From Gammaproteobacteria bacterium HGW-Gammaproteobacteria-13 (GTDB lineage: Bacteria > Pseudomonadota > Gammaproteobacteria > Pseudomonadales > Pseudomonadaceae): DNA of 64,000 bases. Both the position numbers and the translations under genes were made by a program. Position 1 is the first letter of the stretch. Each line of letters begins with the position of its first letter. Of the stretch, positions 20,455-28,300 are shown piece by piece. The notes beneath the pieces were generated by a model. It was not told the origin of the DNA and searched no databases. It saw only the letters and a list, made by a program, of their open reading frames with translations. The stretch is taken from contig PGZH01000003.1 of assembly GCA_002840155.1 (NCBI GenBank), positions 62,001 to 126,000 of the forward strand, written 5' to 3'.

Positions 20455-21036
20455 ATGCCCGCTTCCGCCACCCTGCCCCGCTGTTCTGTTTTGCTGCTTT
20501 CTGGCGGCCGTGGGCAGCGTATGGGCGGCGCCGACAAGGGCCTGCTCGACTGGCAAGGCCGTCCGCTGATCGCCTGGTTGCACGAGCTGGTGCGGCCGCT
20601 GACCGACGACCTGATCATCTCCTGCAACCGCAACGCCGAGCGCTATGCGCCCTACGCGGATCGTTTGGTAAGTGATGATGCGGCGGACTTCCAGGGACCG
20701 CTGGCGGGCATTCGCGCCGGCCTACGCATCGCGCGCCAGGCGAATCTGTTGATCCTGCCGTGCGATGCGCCGCAGCTCGACAGGCCACTGCTGGAAGCTC
20801 TACTGAACCTGGCCGGTGAGCGTGCAGTTGTAGTGCGTCAGGGCGAGTTTCTCGAACCGCTGTTCAGTGTTATTCCCCGTGCACTGCATGCTGACCTGGA
20901 GCAGGCCTGGCAAGCTGGCGAACGCAGCCCGCAACGCTGGTTGCGCAGCCTTAATCAATTGACAGTGGAGTGCCCACTCGGTGACCCTCGCCTGGCCAAC
21001 TTCAACACGCCCGACTTGCTGACGACACGCAGATAA
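20455..21036 (+). CDS. mobA: Molybdenum cofactor guanylyltransferase MobA
   Basis: A 193-residue enzyme that transfers GMP from GTP to molybdenum cofactor, making the bis-MGD form used by DMSO-reductase-family enzymes. The GTP loop [18 protein letters not shown] spans about residues 13-30, and [15 protein letters not shown] carries the metal-binding Asp. GGAG is eight bases before the ATG at 20455. The gene is divergent from moaB-moeA with 67 bases between starts. Confidence 0.94.
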   Translation: MPASATLPRCSVLLLSGGRGQRMGGADKGLLDWQGRPLIAWLHELVRPLTDDLIISCNRNAERYAPYADRLVSDDAADFQGPLAGIRAGLRIARQANLLILPCDAPQLDRPLLEALLNLAGERAVVVRQGEFLEPLFSVIPRALHADLEQAWQAGERSPQRWLRSLNQLTVECPLGDPRLANFNTPDLLTTRR

Positions 21037-21113
21037 ACACCGGCAAGGGAACTTGACCGACAAAGTTTCGTCACAAGCAGGGTAAAAACCTCTATCCAAT
21101 CAAGGAGAAACCC

Positions 21114-21335
21114 ATGTCTCAGCGGATTATTCCAGCATTGCTGCTTACCTTGGGCCTGGTCGCGCTGACTGGTTGCGCATCCCCATCGGTAATCACGCTC
21201 AATGATGGCCGCGAAATCCAGACCATCGACGAGCCGGATTTTGACGAAAGCTCAGGCTTCTACGAGTTCGAACAACTCGATGGCAAACGCGCCAAGGTCA
21301 ACAAGGATCAAGTGCGTACCGTCAAAGAGCTGTAA
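21114..21335 (+). CDS. Small YgdI/YgdR-like lipoprotein
   Basis: A 73-residue lipoprotein: signal peptide with lipobox ALTGC (Cys21), then a short SH3-like domain (ITLNDGREIQTIDEPDF; GFYEFEQLDGKRAKVNKDQV) typical of the YgdI/YgdR family. Function in the envelope is unknown. AAGGAGA precedes the ATG. It stands alone, followed by an inverted repeat and tRNA-Pro. Confidence 0.9.
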   Translation: MSQRIIPALLLTLGLVALTGCASPSVITLNDGREIQTIDEPDFDESSGFYEFEQLDGKRAKVNKDQVRTVKEL

Positions 21336-21342
21336 GAAGGTG

Positions 21343-21382
21343 ACCCAGGCGTGCCAGGTACTTTTTTGCCCGGCGCCTGGGT
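21343..21382 (+). terminator. Possible terminator hairpin after the lipoprotein gene
   Basis: ACCCAGGCG (21343-21351) faces CGCCTGGGT (21374-21382). The loop is long (22 bases, containing TTTTTT) and no T-run follows the right arm, so this is a weak call. Confidence 0.4.
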
Positions 21383-21476
21383 TCTGAGCGATACATTCAA
21401 AGCGCTTGGCTAATAGAAAAAATTAAAAGCTAAACCCTTGTGCGGCAATACTTTCTCAGTAAAATCTTGACCCATT

Positions 21477-21553
21477 CGGAGTGTAGCGCAGCTTGGTAGC
21501 GCGTCTCGTTCGGGACGAGAAGGTCGCAGGTTCGAATCCTGTCTCTCCGACCA
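21477..21553 (+). tRNA. tRNA-Pro, anticodon CGG
   Basis: The 77-base sequence folds as a full cloverleaf: acceptor CGGAGTG with its partner before GACCA, D stem GCGC/GCGC, anticodon stem TCTCG/CGAGA around loop TTCGGGA (anticodon CGG, reads CCG), T loop GGTTCGAATCC, and an encoded CCA end. It closely resembles E. coli proK. No integrated element is attached to its 3' end; a terminator follows at once. Confidence 0.96.
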
Positions 21554-21561
21554 GATCACAT

Positions 21562-21591
21562 AAAAAAGCCCGCTTAATCGCGGGCTTTTTT
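21562..21591 (+). terminator. Rho-independent terminator after tRNA-Pro
   Basis: GCCCGC (21568-21573) pairs with GCGGGC (21580-21585); six A precede and six T follow, so it can work in both directions and may also end the convergent cheV transcript. Confidence 0.9.
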
Positions 21592-21607
21592 ATGGCTGTG
21601 AGAAAGG

Positions 21608-22492
21608 CTATTGCAAGCTTTCGAATGCGTGCACCAAGGCCTTGCTCAGGTCTATGGTGGAGAACTTGGTCAGCACGTCATTGGCACCCACTGCCTTGGC
21701 TTTTTCGGTGTTCATGGTGCTGTCGAGCGAGGTGTGCAGCAGCACATAGATCTGCCCGATATCCGCTTTCTTGCGCAGCGTGCGCACCAGGTCGTAGCCG
21801 TCCATTTCCGGCATTTCGATATCCGACACCAGTACTTCGATGGGTTCTCCGGCATCAAATTGCTTCTGCAGTAATTCAAGCGCGTCGGCGGCGCTGCGTA
21901 CCATCTGACAATCCAGCTCCAGCTTGCGCAGGGTAATCATGGTCTGATGCAACGCGACGTGGGAGTCATCCACCACCAGCACGCGACGGCCCCTGAGCAG
22001 CGCACGCTCGCGCTCTGATAGCAGCTGCTCATCCAGCTCCTCGACAATCATCGGCGCGAGTTCGTGCAAGACTTTTTCGATATCGAGAATCTGCACGATC
22101 TTGCCGTCGATCTGCGTCACTCCGGTGATAAAGGCTTTGCTGCCGGAACCTGCCGGTGGCGGACGGACATCACGGGTGTAGCACTGCACGATGCGCTCCA
22201 CGCTTTGTACATGCAGGCCTTGGCGCGAGCGACTGAGTTCGGTGACGATCAGGCAGCCGTCGTTGTTGCCAGGCACACCCTGCTCACCGATGGCCTTGGC
22301 CAGATCGATCACCGTCAGCGCCGAACCGCGCAGAGTGGCGACGCCACGCACATGCGGATGGCGACTGGGTAGTTTGGTCAGCGCCGGGCAGGGAATGATT
22401 TCCTGAACCTTGAGCAGGTTGATCCCCAACAAGCGACCGCTGTGCAAACGAAATAGCAGCAGCGACAAGGCGTCTCCAAGCACCATGCTCAT
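21608..22492 (-). CDS. cheV: Second CheV-type coupling protein
   Basis: A 294-residue CheW-receiver fusion. The CheW part (residues about 8-150) has VRGVATLRGSALTVIDLAKAIG; the receiver has Asp175-Asp176, phospho-acceptor Asp224 in VSDIEMPEMDGYD, Thr254 in LLHTSLD, and Lys276. It differs from the CheV at 9589 in a shorter N terminus and a more divergent CheW domain. No methyl-accepting receptor or cheA is nearby, so its receptor partners are not evident. GGAAGAAG precedes the ATG at 22492. Upstream on the same strand lies a glutaredoxin-like gene. Confidence 0.92.
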   Translation of the reverse strand: MSMVLGDALSLLLFRLHSGRLLGINLLKVQEIIPCPALTKLPSRHPHVRGVATLRGSALTVIDLAKAIGEQGVPGNNDGCLIVTELSRSRQGLHVQSVERIVQCYTRDVRPPPAGSGSKAFITGVTQIDGKIVQILDIEKVLHELAPMIVEELDEQLLSERERALLRGRRVLVVDDSHVALHQTMITLRKLELDCQMVRSAADALELLQKQFDAGEPIEVLVSDIEMPEMDGYDLVRTLRKKADIGQIYVLLHTSLDSTMNTEKAKAVGANDVLTKFSTIDLSKALVHAFESLQ

Positions 22493-22541
22493 TGATCTTC
22501 TTCCTTCACTAAATCATTGACCGCCGCGCGCCCATCGAGCA

Positions 22542-22784
22542 TCAGGCGCTACGCAGAAATTCGACAATCTGTTCGGCTTCGAATGGCCAGTTCAACTCGG
22601 CGCCGGTATCGCTGCGACGCAGCACCGGAATGCGCAGAGCATAGTCTTCGACCCAGTGTTCATGCTCGGCAATATCGACCAGTTCGACCAGCAGGCCGTG
22701 CTCGACAAAAGGCATCAGCAACGCTTCGGCCACCTCGCACAGGTGGCAGCCGAGCGTACCGAACAATTGACATTCCGGGAGCAT
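22542..22784 (-). CDS. Glutaredoxin-like thiol protein
   Basis: An 80-residue thioredoxin-fold protein with the redox motif Cys13-His-Leu-Cys16 (LFGTLGCHLCEVAE) and the cis-proline region YALRIPVLRR. It matches the small glutaredoxin-like (DUF836-type) family found in gammaproteobacteria. Cytoplasmic; partner unknown. It lies 49 bases before the second cheV and 50 bases after the DUF5610-like gene, all on one strand, so the three could be one transcript. Confidence 0.88.
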   Translation of the reverse strand: MLPECQLFGTLGCHLCEVAEALLMPFVEHGLLVELVDIAEHEHWVEDYALRIPVLRRSDTGAELNWPFEAEQIVEFLRSA

Positions 22785-22834
22785 CTGCGCACCTCCACTG
22801 ACTACTGGAGGTGCAGTTTAGCACTGCCCCGGGC

Positions 22835-23989
22835 TCAGGCGTCCGTGGACTTGCTGCTGTCTAGGGCGGGGTTGAGCAGGTTCTGCAGGCCATCAAGCAG
22901 ACGGCTGTTGAGCTGCTCGGCCTTATCCAGGCGACCACTGTCGAAACGCTCATCCAGCGAGAAGCCGCCTTTGAGCAGATCCAGCAGGCTGGTTTTGCCT
23001 GTGCCTTCTTCGGCCACTTGATTGGCGCTGCGCAGTGCTTCGAGCAGGCCCTGGGCGTAGTCGATCAACGAGTTGTTGACTGCGCTGGCAGCCTGACCGC
23101 CATCTTGCGCCACAGCGCTGTAGGCATCGGTCGCCTGGCGCACAGTGGTCTGGGTCAACCGCAGGGACATGGACGCCAACTGCTCGCCGTCCATTTCCAG
23201 TGCCATGGCACGATCAAAGGCGCCGGACAGATCGCCGGCGTAGAACTTGTTGGACAGCTCCTGCACCTGGCCGAAGAGTTTTTCCAGGGCGGCGCGCTCC
23301 TTATCATCCAGCTCGCCTTCGACGCTGACCTGCCAGGCGCCAATCTGCAAACTGCCGGACTGGCTACTGGCAACTACCGAACTGCCGTTGCCATTGCTAC
23401 TAGCGACAACGCCACTCTGCGACCAGTTGGCCGAAGCCTGGGCAATGGAAATACGCAAGCGATCACCATCACGGGTGGTCACTTCCATTTCAAAGGTTTC
23501 GGCTTTGGCGGCAAAGCGTTCGCTGTAGGCAGCGATCTTGGTCGAGCCCTCAACCAGCGCCGCGTCCGGATTAAAGCGCTTGTTCAGGTCGCTGAAACCG
23601 TCCTGAATCTTCTGGTAGGTGTCGTCGATATCGCTCGCCACCTTGCCTTGCAAAACGCCCATACCGTCGAGAATCTTGCGCGCTTCGGCAAAGCCCTTTT
23701 CCACGCCGCTGCGGGCCTGGTCGAGAAGTTTTTGCAGCTTGCCGGTATCGGCACCGGCGGCTTGCTCGCTTTGCAGACGCTGCTCGATAAAGCTGAGGAT
23801 GCGCCCGGCGACTTTCTCCGGGGTGTAGTCATTGGCCTTACCAGCCAACGCACCCGGCTCCAGCCCAAGGCGTTCAGCCAGGCGGTTGGCCAGCGTCGCC
23901 TGCGCATCAGCAGCATTGCGTACAACCGGCTGAGCGGTAACGGAAGTGGGGCGTGAAGCGGAGGATAAATTTGAGGCCAGGGGGTTCAT
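22835..23989 (-). CDS. DUF5610-like protein of unknown function
   Basis: A 384-residue soluble protein without signal peptide. The N-terminal third is predicted helical (NRLAERLGLEPGALAGKANDYTP; GRILSFIEQRLQ), a pattern I associate with DUF5610 proteins of Pseudomonas, from memory only. The middle has a Ser/Gly/Asn-rich linker (about residues 190-215) between predicted beta-rich parts, and the C-terminal third is helical again with many Gln and Leu. No catalytic motif is visible. The sequence starts MNPLASNLSSASRPTS, like the disordered starts of flagellar-associated or secreted proteins, but this is only a resemblance. Confidence 0.75.
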   Translation of the reverse strand: MNPLASNLSSASRPTSVTAQPVVRNAADAQATLANRLAERLGLEPGALAGKANDYTPEKVAGRILSFIEQRLQSEQAAGADTGKLQKLLDQARSGVEKGFAEARKILDGMGVLQGKVASDIDDTYQKIQDGFSDLNKRFNPDAALVEGSTKIAAYSERFAAKAETFEMEVTTRDGDRLRISIAQASANWSQSGVVASSNGNGSSVVASSQSGSLQIGAWQVSVEGELDDKERAALEKLFGQVQELSNKFYAGDLSGAFDRAMALEMDGEQLASMSLRLTQTTVRQATDAYSAVAQDGGQAASAVNNSLIDYAQGLLEALRSANQVAEEGTGKTSLLDLLKGGFSLDERFDSGRLDKAEQLNSRLLDGLQNLLNPALDSSKSTDA

Positions 23990-24248
23990 GGCAAAGTACC
24001 TAGGCGGTGTATCTGACTGGTTGGCGGCCGTGTGGGATAAAACTTTAGCCTGATTAGGGACAACCCGATCAACGGTGCGCGATGCATGCTAGAGCGATTG
24101 CGGCAGCAACCGCTGCACGCCGAGCCGGCACAGACCTTGCCCGAGCAGACCAAAGTCTAAAAGCCAAGCATAAGCCCCCATGCTTTATTGCGCCTCGCTG
24201 TAACAGATCGGCCACAAGCCGACCCGCACACACGAGGAGCTAACAATA

Positions 24249-25502
24249 ATGACTCAATCTCCCCTCGCCCGCGCTGTGGCACTCGCCACACTGGGCACCT
24301 GCCTCACCCTGCCATCGCTGGCCCAGGCAGAGTTTATCAAGGACAGCAAAGCCACCCTTGAGCTACGCAATTTCTATATGAACCGCGACCTGCGTAACAG
24401 CACCGCAGCGCAGCAATCCAAACGCGAAGAATGGGCCCAGGGCTTTATCCTAAAAGCCGAGTCGGGCTTTACCGAAGGCACCGTGGGTTTTGGTCTGGAT
24501 GCCTACGCAGGCCTGGGCCTGAAACTCGACTCGTCCGATGAGCGCGCAGGCACCGCCTTGCTGCCAAACAGCTTTGGTAATGAGGGGCCGGGGGAGTATT
24601 CCGAAGCCACAGCAGCAGCCAAAGTGCGTATCTCCAAGACCGTTGGCAAAGCCGGCGGCCTGATGCCTAAGTTGCCTATCGTGGCGTCCGGTGATTCGCG
24701 CCTGCTGCCACAGGTGTTTAACGGCGCGATGATCACCTCCCAGGAAATCGACGGCCTGACCCTCAACGGCGGCCAGTTACGCGAAGTGAACTTCCGCAGC
24801 TCCACCGACAGCCAGGACATCACCGCCAGCAACGTCGGCGGCGTGAGTGACCGTTACAACTTCGCCGGTGGCGACTACAAATTCAACGCCGGCAACACCA
24901 CTGTCGGCCTGTGGTACGGCGAGCTGGAAGATATCTACGACCAGAAGCTGTACAACCTGATCCACGTACAACCCATCGGCGACTGGAAGCTGGGGGCCAA
25001 CCTGGCCTACTTCGATTCCCAGGACAACGGCAGCAAACGCGGCGGCAAGCTGGACAACGACCTGACATCGGTCAACCTCTGGGCTGGCACAGGCGCACAC
25101 ACCTTCCGCCTGGGTTATCAGAAGGTCGGCGGCGACAACGCCTTCCCATTCCTCACCGAAACCGATCCTTACATCGTCAACTACCTGCAAATTCTCGATT
25201 TCACCCGCAAGGACGAGAAATCCTGGCAGGCACGCTATGACATCAACTTCGCCACCTACGGCGTGCCCGGTCTGAATGCCTTTGTGCGTTACGTCACCGG
25301 CGATGGCTTCGATGGCGCTGGTGGCCGTGATGGCAAGGAATGGGAACGCGACTTCGATGTCAGCTACACCATTCAGGAAGGCACCTTCAAGAACCTGGCA
25401 TTCCGCTGGCGGAATGCGATGGTGCGCAGCAACGCCGCAGCAACCGGCGGCGACCTCGACGAGAACCGCCTGATCGTCAGCTACACCCTGCCGCTGTTCT
25501 AA
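24249..25502 (+). CDS. OprD family outer-membrane porin
   Basis: A 417-residue porin of the OprD/OpdQ type. A signal peptide (MTQSPLARAVALATLGTC... ending LAQA) is followed by AEFIKDSKATLELRNFYMNRD, the typical N terminus of the family, by alternating amphipathic strands (18-strand barrel) and by the C-terminal SYTLPLF with terminal Phe needed for barrel insertion. OprD-family porins take up basic amino acids, small peptides or aromatic and dicarboxylic acids; the substrate here is not evident. Shine-Dalgarno GAGGAG lies nine bases upstream. Single gene with its own terminator. Confidence 0.93.
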   Translation: MTQSPLARAVALATLGTCLTLPSLAQAEFIKDSKATLELRNFYMNRDLRNSTAAQQSKREEWAQGFILKAESGFTEGTVGFGLDAYAGLGLKLDSSDERAGTALLPNSFGNEGPGEYSEATAAAKVRISKTVGKAGGLMPKLPIVASGDSRLLPQVFNGAMITSQEIDGLTLNGGQLREVNFRSSTDSQDITASNVGGVSDRYNFAGGDYKFNAGNTTVGLWYGELEDIYDQKLYNLIHVQPIGDWKLGANLAYFDSQDNGSKRGGKLDNDLTSVNLWAGTGAHTFRLGYQKVGGDNAFPFLTETDPYIVNYLQILDFTRKDEKSWQARYDINFATYGVPGLNAFVRYVTGDGFDGAGGRDGKEWERDFDVSYTIQEGTFKNLAFRWRNAMVRSNAAATGGDLDENRLIVSYTLPLF

Positions 25503-25531
25503 GCCTCACACTTAAGCAGTTGCAATAAAAA

Positions 25532-25556
25532 GGCCCGGACACTGTCCGGGCCTTTT
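25532..25556 (+). terminator. Rho-independent terminator, porin gene
   Basis: GGCCCGGAC (25532-25540) pairs with GTCCGGGCC (25544-25552), loop ACT, followed by TTTT and preceded by AAAAA. It can serve the convergent ammonium transporter gene as well. Confidence 0.92.
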
Positions 25557-25573
25557 GCATTAGCACGTAGCCA

Positions 25574-26782
25574 TCAATCCTGGCTGACGGCGCCAATCTT
25601 GTGTACCGAGAGGTCGGCACCGTAGTACTCCTCCTCCTGGCTCAGGCGGATACCCACAGTGGCTTTCAGCACACCGTACACCAGAACGCCGCCAAGCAAG
25701 GCCACCACCACGCCCAGCGCGGTGCCGACAAACTGGCTGGCCAGGCTAACGCCGCCCAGACCGCCCAGCGCCTCTTGGCCGAAGATGCCGCAAGCGATAC
25801 CGCCCCACACGCCGCACAGGCCGTGCAGCGGCCAAACGCCGAGCACGTCGTCGATCTTCCACTTCACCTGGGTTGCGGTAAATGCCCAGACAAACAGCGC
25901 ACCGGCAATCGCGCCAGTCACCAGCGCACCGACCGGATGCATCAGGTCGGAACCGGCGCACACCGCCACCAGGCCAGCCAGCGGGCCGTTGTGCAGAAAG
26001 CCTGGGTCATTGCGCCCAACAACCAAGGCCGCCACCGTACCGCCGACCATCGCCATCAGGGTGTTGACCGCCACCAGGCCGCTGACGCTACCCAGGGTCT
26101 GGGCGCTCATCACGTTAAAGCCGAACCAGCCGATGATCAGAATCCACGAGCCCAGTGCCAGGAATGGAATATTCGACGGGGCAAAGGCCACCAGACGGCC
26201 ATCGCGGTACCGCCCATTGCGACGCCCCAGCAGAATCACCGCGCCAAAGGCCAGCCAGCCGCCCATCGCATGCACCACCACCGAGCCGGCAAAGTCGTGG
26301 AAGGCTGCGCCAAACTGCGCTTCCAGCCAGGCCTGTACGCCGTAATTGCCGTTCCAGATCATCCCCTCGAAGAAGGGGTAGATAAAGGCCACGATCAGCA
26401 CCGTGGCACACAGCTGCGGGCCGAACTTGGCGCGCTCGGCGATACCACCGGAAATAATCGCCGGAATGGCCGCAGCAAAGGTCAGCAGAAAGAAGAACTT
26501 CACCAGCGCATAGCCGTGGCCTTCAGTCAGCACACTGGCCGGTTCAAGGAAGGTCACGCCATAAGCGATCCAGTAGCCGACAAAGAAATAGGCCAGGGCC
26601 GATACGGCAAAGTCGGAGATGATCTTCGACAAGGCGTTGACCTGATTCTTCTGCCGCACCGTGCCCACTTCAAGAAAGGCAAAGCCGGCGTGCATGGCCA
26701 GCACCATCACGGCGCCGAGCAGGATAAACAGGGTATTGGAGCCGTGAATCAGGGTTTCCACAGCACTGTTGATGTTTTCCAT
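25574..26782 (-). CDS. Ammonium transporter, Amt/MEP/Rh family
   Basis: A 402-residue membrane protein with about eleven hydrophobic segments. Family hallmarks are present: the periplasmic Trp/Phe gate region (NGNYGVQAWLEAQF), the pore histidines in GSVVVHAMGGW and in WPLHGLCGVWGG, and the motif DDVLGVWPLHG. It lacks a cleaved signal peptide, and no glnK lies beside it, unlike the usual glnK-amtB pair, so it may be a second Amt. The ATG at 26782 (MENINSAVETL) is chosen because homologous N termini begin near there; GGAG lies about twelve bases upstream. An NtrC-like dyad sits 116 bases upstream. Confidence 0.92.
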   Translation of the reverse strand: MENINSAVETLIHGSNTLFILLGAVMVLAMHAGFAFLEVGTVRQKNQVNALSKIISDFAVSALAYFFVGYWIAYGVTFLEPASVLTEGHGYALVKFFFLLTFAAAIPAIISGGIAERAKFGPQLCATVLIVAFIYPFFEGMIWNGNYGVQAWLEAQFGAAFHDFAGSVVVHAMGGWLAFGAVILLGRRNGRYRDGRLVAFAPSNIPFLALGSWILIIGWFGFNVMSAQTLGSVSGLVAVNTLMAMVGGTVAALVVGRNDPGFLHNGPLAGLVAVCAGSDLMHPVGALVTGAIAGALFVWAFTATQVKWKIDDVLGVWPLHGLCGVWGGIACGIFGQEALGGLGGVSLASQFVGTALGVVVALLGGVLVYGVLKATVGIRLSQEEEYYGADLSVHKIGAVSQD

Positions 26783-27159
26783 CTGCGAAGAAAACTCCGT
26801 CGCGGGGAAAAAGCACCAAAGCGGATCACAAACCAATAAATACGCACCATATGGCAGCATTTATCACGAACCACCTTGCCGAAGCAGGGTCTGTGCAGCA
26901 CCAAGCCGGTGCTGAGCAAACCTTGCATCGAAGTACTTATTCCATAGTTATTAATAAGTTATTGATGCACCACGGCGTCCTGGCCAGAACCCTTGCAGCC
27001 CCATAAAAGAGCGTATTGGCAAGAGCGCGCACCAGCGCAATGCAAGCGCTGTACCAGCCGATCAGCCGGCAGCATCCGCCGCGCACCAAAGAAAAAAGGA
27101 ACCACTGCCCCGCAGGGGACTCGAACCCCCTACACTGCCCCGTCACAAGGAGAGACACC
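26783..27159. promoter_or_regulatory. Gene-free divergent region, ammonium transporter and DUF883 gene
   Basis: The 377 bases hold no supported gene; the open frame that extends the DUF883 gene back to 27016 has no coding character. The left part carries the transporter promoter with an NtrC-type dyad. ACTTATT (26935-26941) faces AATAAGT (26953-26959) in an AT-rich patch, possibly part of a promoter. Confidence 0.45.
26898..26912. promoter_or_regulatory. NtrC-like binding site upstream of the ammonium transporter
   Basis: GCACC-N5-GGTGC (GCACC at 26898-26902, GGTGC at 26908-26912) is a perfect match to the NtrC dyad core. It lies 116 bases upstream of the transporter start, a usual distance for an enhancer site, which fits nitrogen control of ammonium uptake. 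I could not find a convincing sigma-54 -24/-12 element between it and the gene. Confidence 0.55.
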
Positions 27160-27477
27160 ATGGCTCGTAAGACCCCCGTATCGTCCAGCTCGGATCAGTT
27201 ACTCGACGAATTCCAGGCGCTGGTACGCGACACCGAAAGCTTGTTGCAGCACTCCGCCAGCCTCGCCGGCGAGCAAGCCGAAGAGCTGCGCGAGCAGATC
27301 CGCAGCAGCTTGGGCCGCGCGCGCAGCACCTTGCACAACGCCGAAGACGCCCTGCATGCACGCGGCAAGGCGGCTATTGAGGCCACCGAAGGCTATGTGC
27401 AGACTCATCCGTGGCAAACCCTCGGCATTGCAGCCGCCATTGGCCTGCTGCTGGGCATGCTGATTACCCGGCGCTAA
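27160..27477 (+). CDS. DUF883 family membrane-anchored protein (ElaB/YqjD-like)
   Basis: A 105-residue protein: a helical, charged soluble part (DQLLDEFQALVRDTESLLQ, EELREQIRSSLGRARSTL) and one C-terminal membrane segment (TLGIAAAIGLLLGMLITRR). This is the ElaB/YqjD layout; in E. coli these tail-anchored proteins bind stationary-phase ribosomes. AAGGAGA is six bases before the ATG. First of three tightly packed genes matching the yqjD-yqjE-yqjK order. Confidence 0.9.
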   Translation: MARKTPVSSSSDQLLDEFQALVRDTESLLQHSASLAGEQAEELREQIRSSLGRARSTLHNAEDALHARGKAAIEATEGYVQTHPWQTLGIAAAIGLLLGMLITRR

Positions 27478-27489
27478 AGAGAAACCTTA

Positions 27490-27873
27490 ATGGATGCAAC
27501 ACCGCCCACCCCGCCAAGTCGCGGCAGTTCGCCACGGCGATTTGCCAGCGCCTTGCTGGGGTTATTGCAGGGCCATATCGCGCTGTTTGGCGAAGAGCTC
27601 AAAGAACAGCAAAGCCATACCCTCAGCCTGTTGGTACTCACCAGCCTGAGCCTGCTGTTCGGCCTGCTGCTGGTTATCGGGTTGTCCGCCGCGCTGCTGA
27701 TTGCCTTCTGGGAAACGCACCGCCTGCTGGTTATCAGCGCCCTGTGCGCCTTCTATGCATTGGCCCTGCTGGGCGCCCTGATCACGCTGTTGCAGCGTGT
27801 ACGTAATGCCCCTGCGCCTTTCAGCGCCAGCCTTGAAGAACTGGCCCGCGACCGTGAGCAACTGCTGCCATGA
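27490..27873 (+). CDS. Phage-holin-like membrane protein (YqjE/DUF1469 type)
   Basis: A 127-residue inner-membrane protein with two adjacent hydrophobic segments (about residues 45-68 and 75-97) between a short Pro/Ser-rich N terminus and a charged C terminus. It matches the YqjE (holin superfamily III) type. There is no lysis context; it is part of the yqjD-yqjE-yqjK-like set. Its stop overlaps the next ATG (ATGA). Confidence 0.85.
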   Translation: MDATPPTPPSRGSSPRRFASALLGLLQGHIALFGEELKEQQSHTLSLLVLTSLSLLFGLLLVIGLSAALLIAFWETHRLLVISALCAFYALALLGALITLLQRVRNAPAPFSASLEELARDREQLLP

Positions 27874-28226
27874 ATATGCCCGAGCTACCCGCCAAGGCCT
27901 CGCGCCGCGAACTGCGCAAAACCTTGCTGCGCATGCGCCTGGAAATGCACCGTCAGGAACTGCGCCACGAAACCCTGGTCATGCTGCAGCCACTGCGGCA
28001 AGCGCAATACTGGCGCAACCACTGGCGTGAGGAATTGGGCAATAGCAATGCACCACTTTGGGTCGCCGGCGGCGCACTGCTGTTGGCCACCGTAGGTATC
28101 CGCCGTGGCCAGTGGCGACGCTGGCTGCGCATCGCGCTGATCGCCTTCCCGCTGCTGCGGCGCAACCCGCCGCGACGCCCGGAGCCATTTGCCGACACGA
28201 CTAAAGATACCCGCGCAGGGGATTAA
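27870..28226 (+). CDS. Small YqjK-position protein of unknown function
   Basis: A 118-residue, very basic protein with an N-terminal Arg/Leu-rich helix (RRELRKTLLRMRLEMHRQEL), one hydrophobic segment (LWVAGGALLLATVGI) and a basic tail. It occupies the position of yqjK in the yqjD-yqjE-yqjK set and overlaps the YqjE-like gene by four bases, so it is translationally coupled. Function unknown. Confidence 0.75.
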   Translation: MNMPELPAKASRRELRKTLLRMRLEMHRQELRHETLVMLQPLRQAQYWRNHWREELGNSNAPLWVAGGALLLATVGIRRGQWRRWLRIALIAFPLLRRNPPRRPEPFADTTKDTRAGD

Positions 28227-28300
28227 GCTGGCCACGATCTTGCTTAGTCACCTGGCTACGCCGCCCACCGGGGCGTCTTGCCTGGCTAAGGAACTGCGCA

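Noticed and set aside
21477..21553. tRNA-Pro as an integration site of a mobile element
   Set aside because: The genes on both sides are ordinary chromosomal ones; no integrase, and no repeat of the tRNA 3' end was noticed nearby.
25601..26839. A 412-codon open frame on the plus strand
   Set aside because: Antisense to the ammonium transporter; the His/Gln-rich translation is a typical shadow of a membrane protein.
26783..26897. A sigma-54 promoter at CTGCAC-N5-CTGCT on the minus strand near 26889-26904
   Set aside because: The essential GG at -24 is missing and the site overlaps the NtrC-like dyad, so it is not a credible promoter.
27490..27873. A prophage holin gene
   Set aside because: The match is to the YqjE branch, which lies beside yqjD-like genes in non-phage loci; no other phage gene is present.
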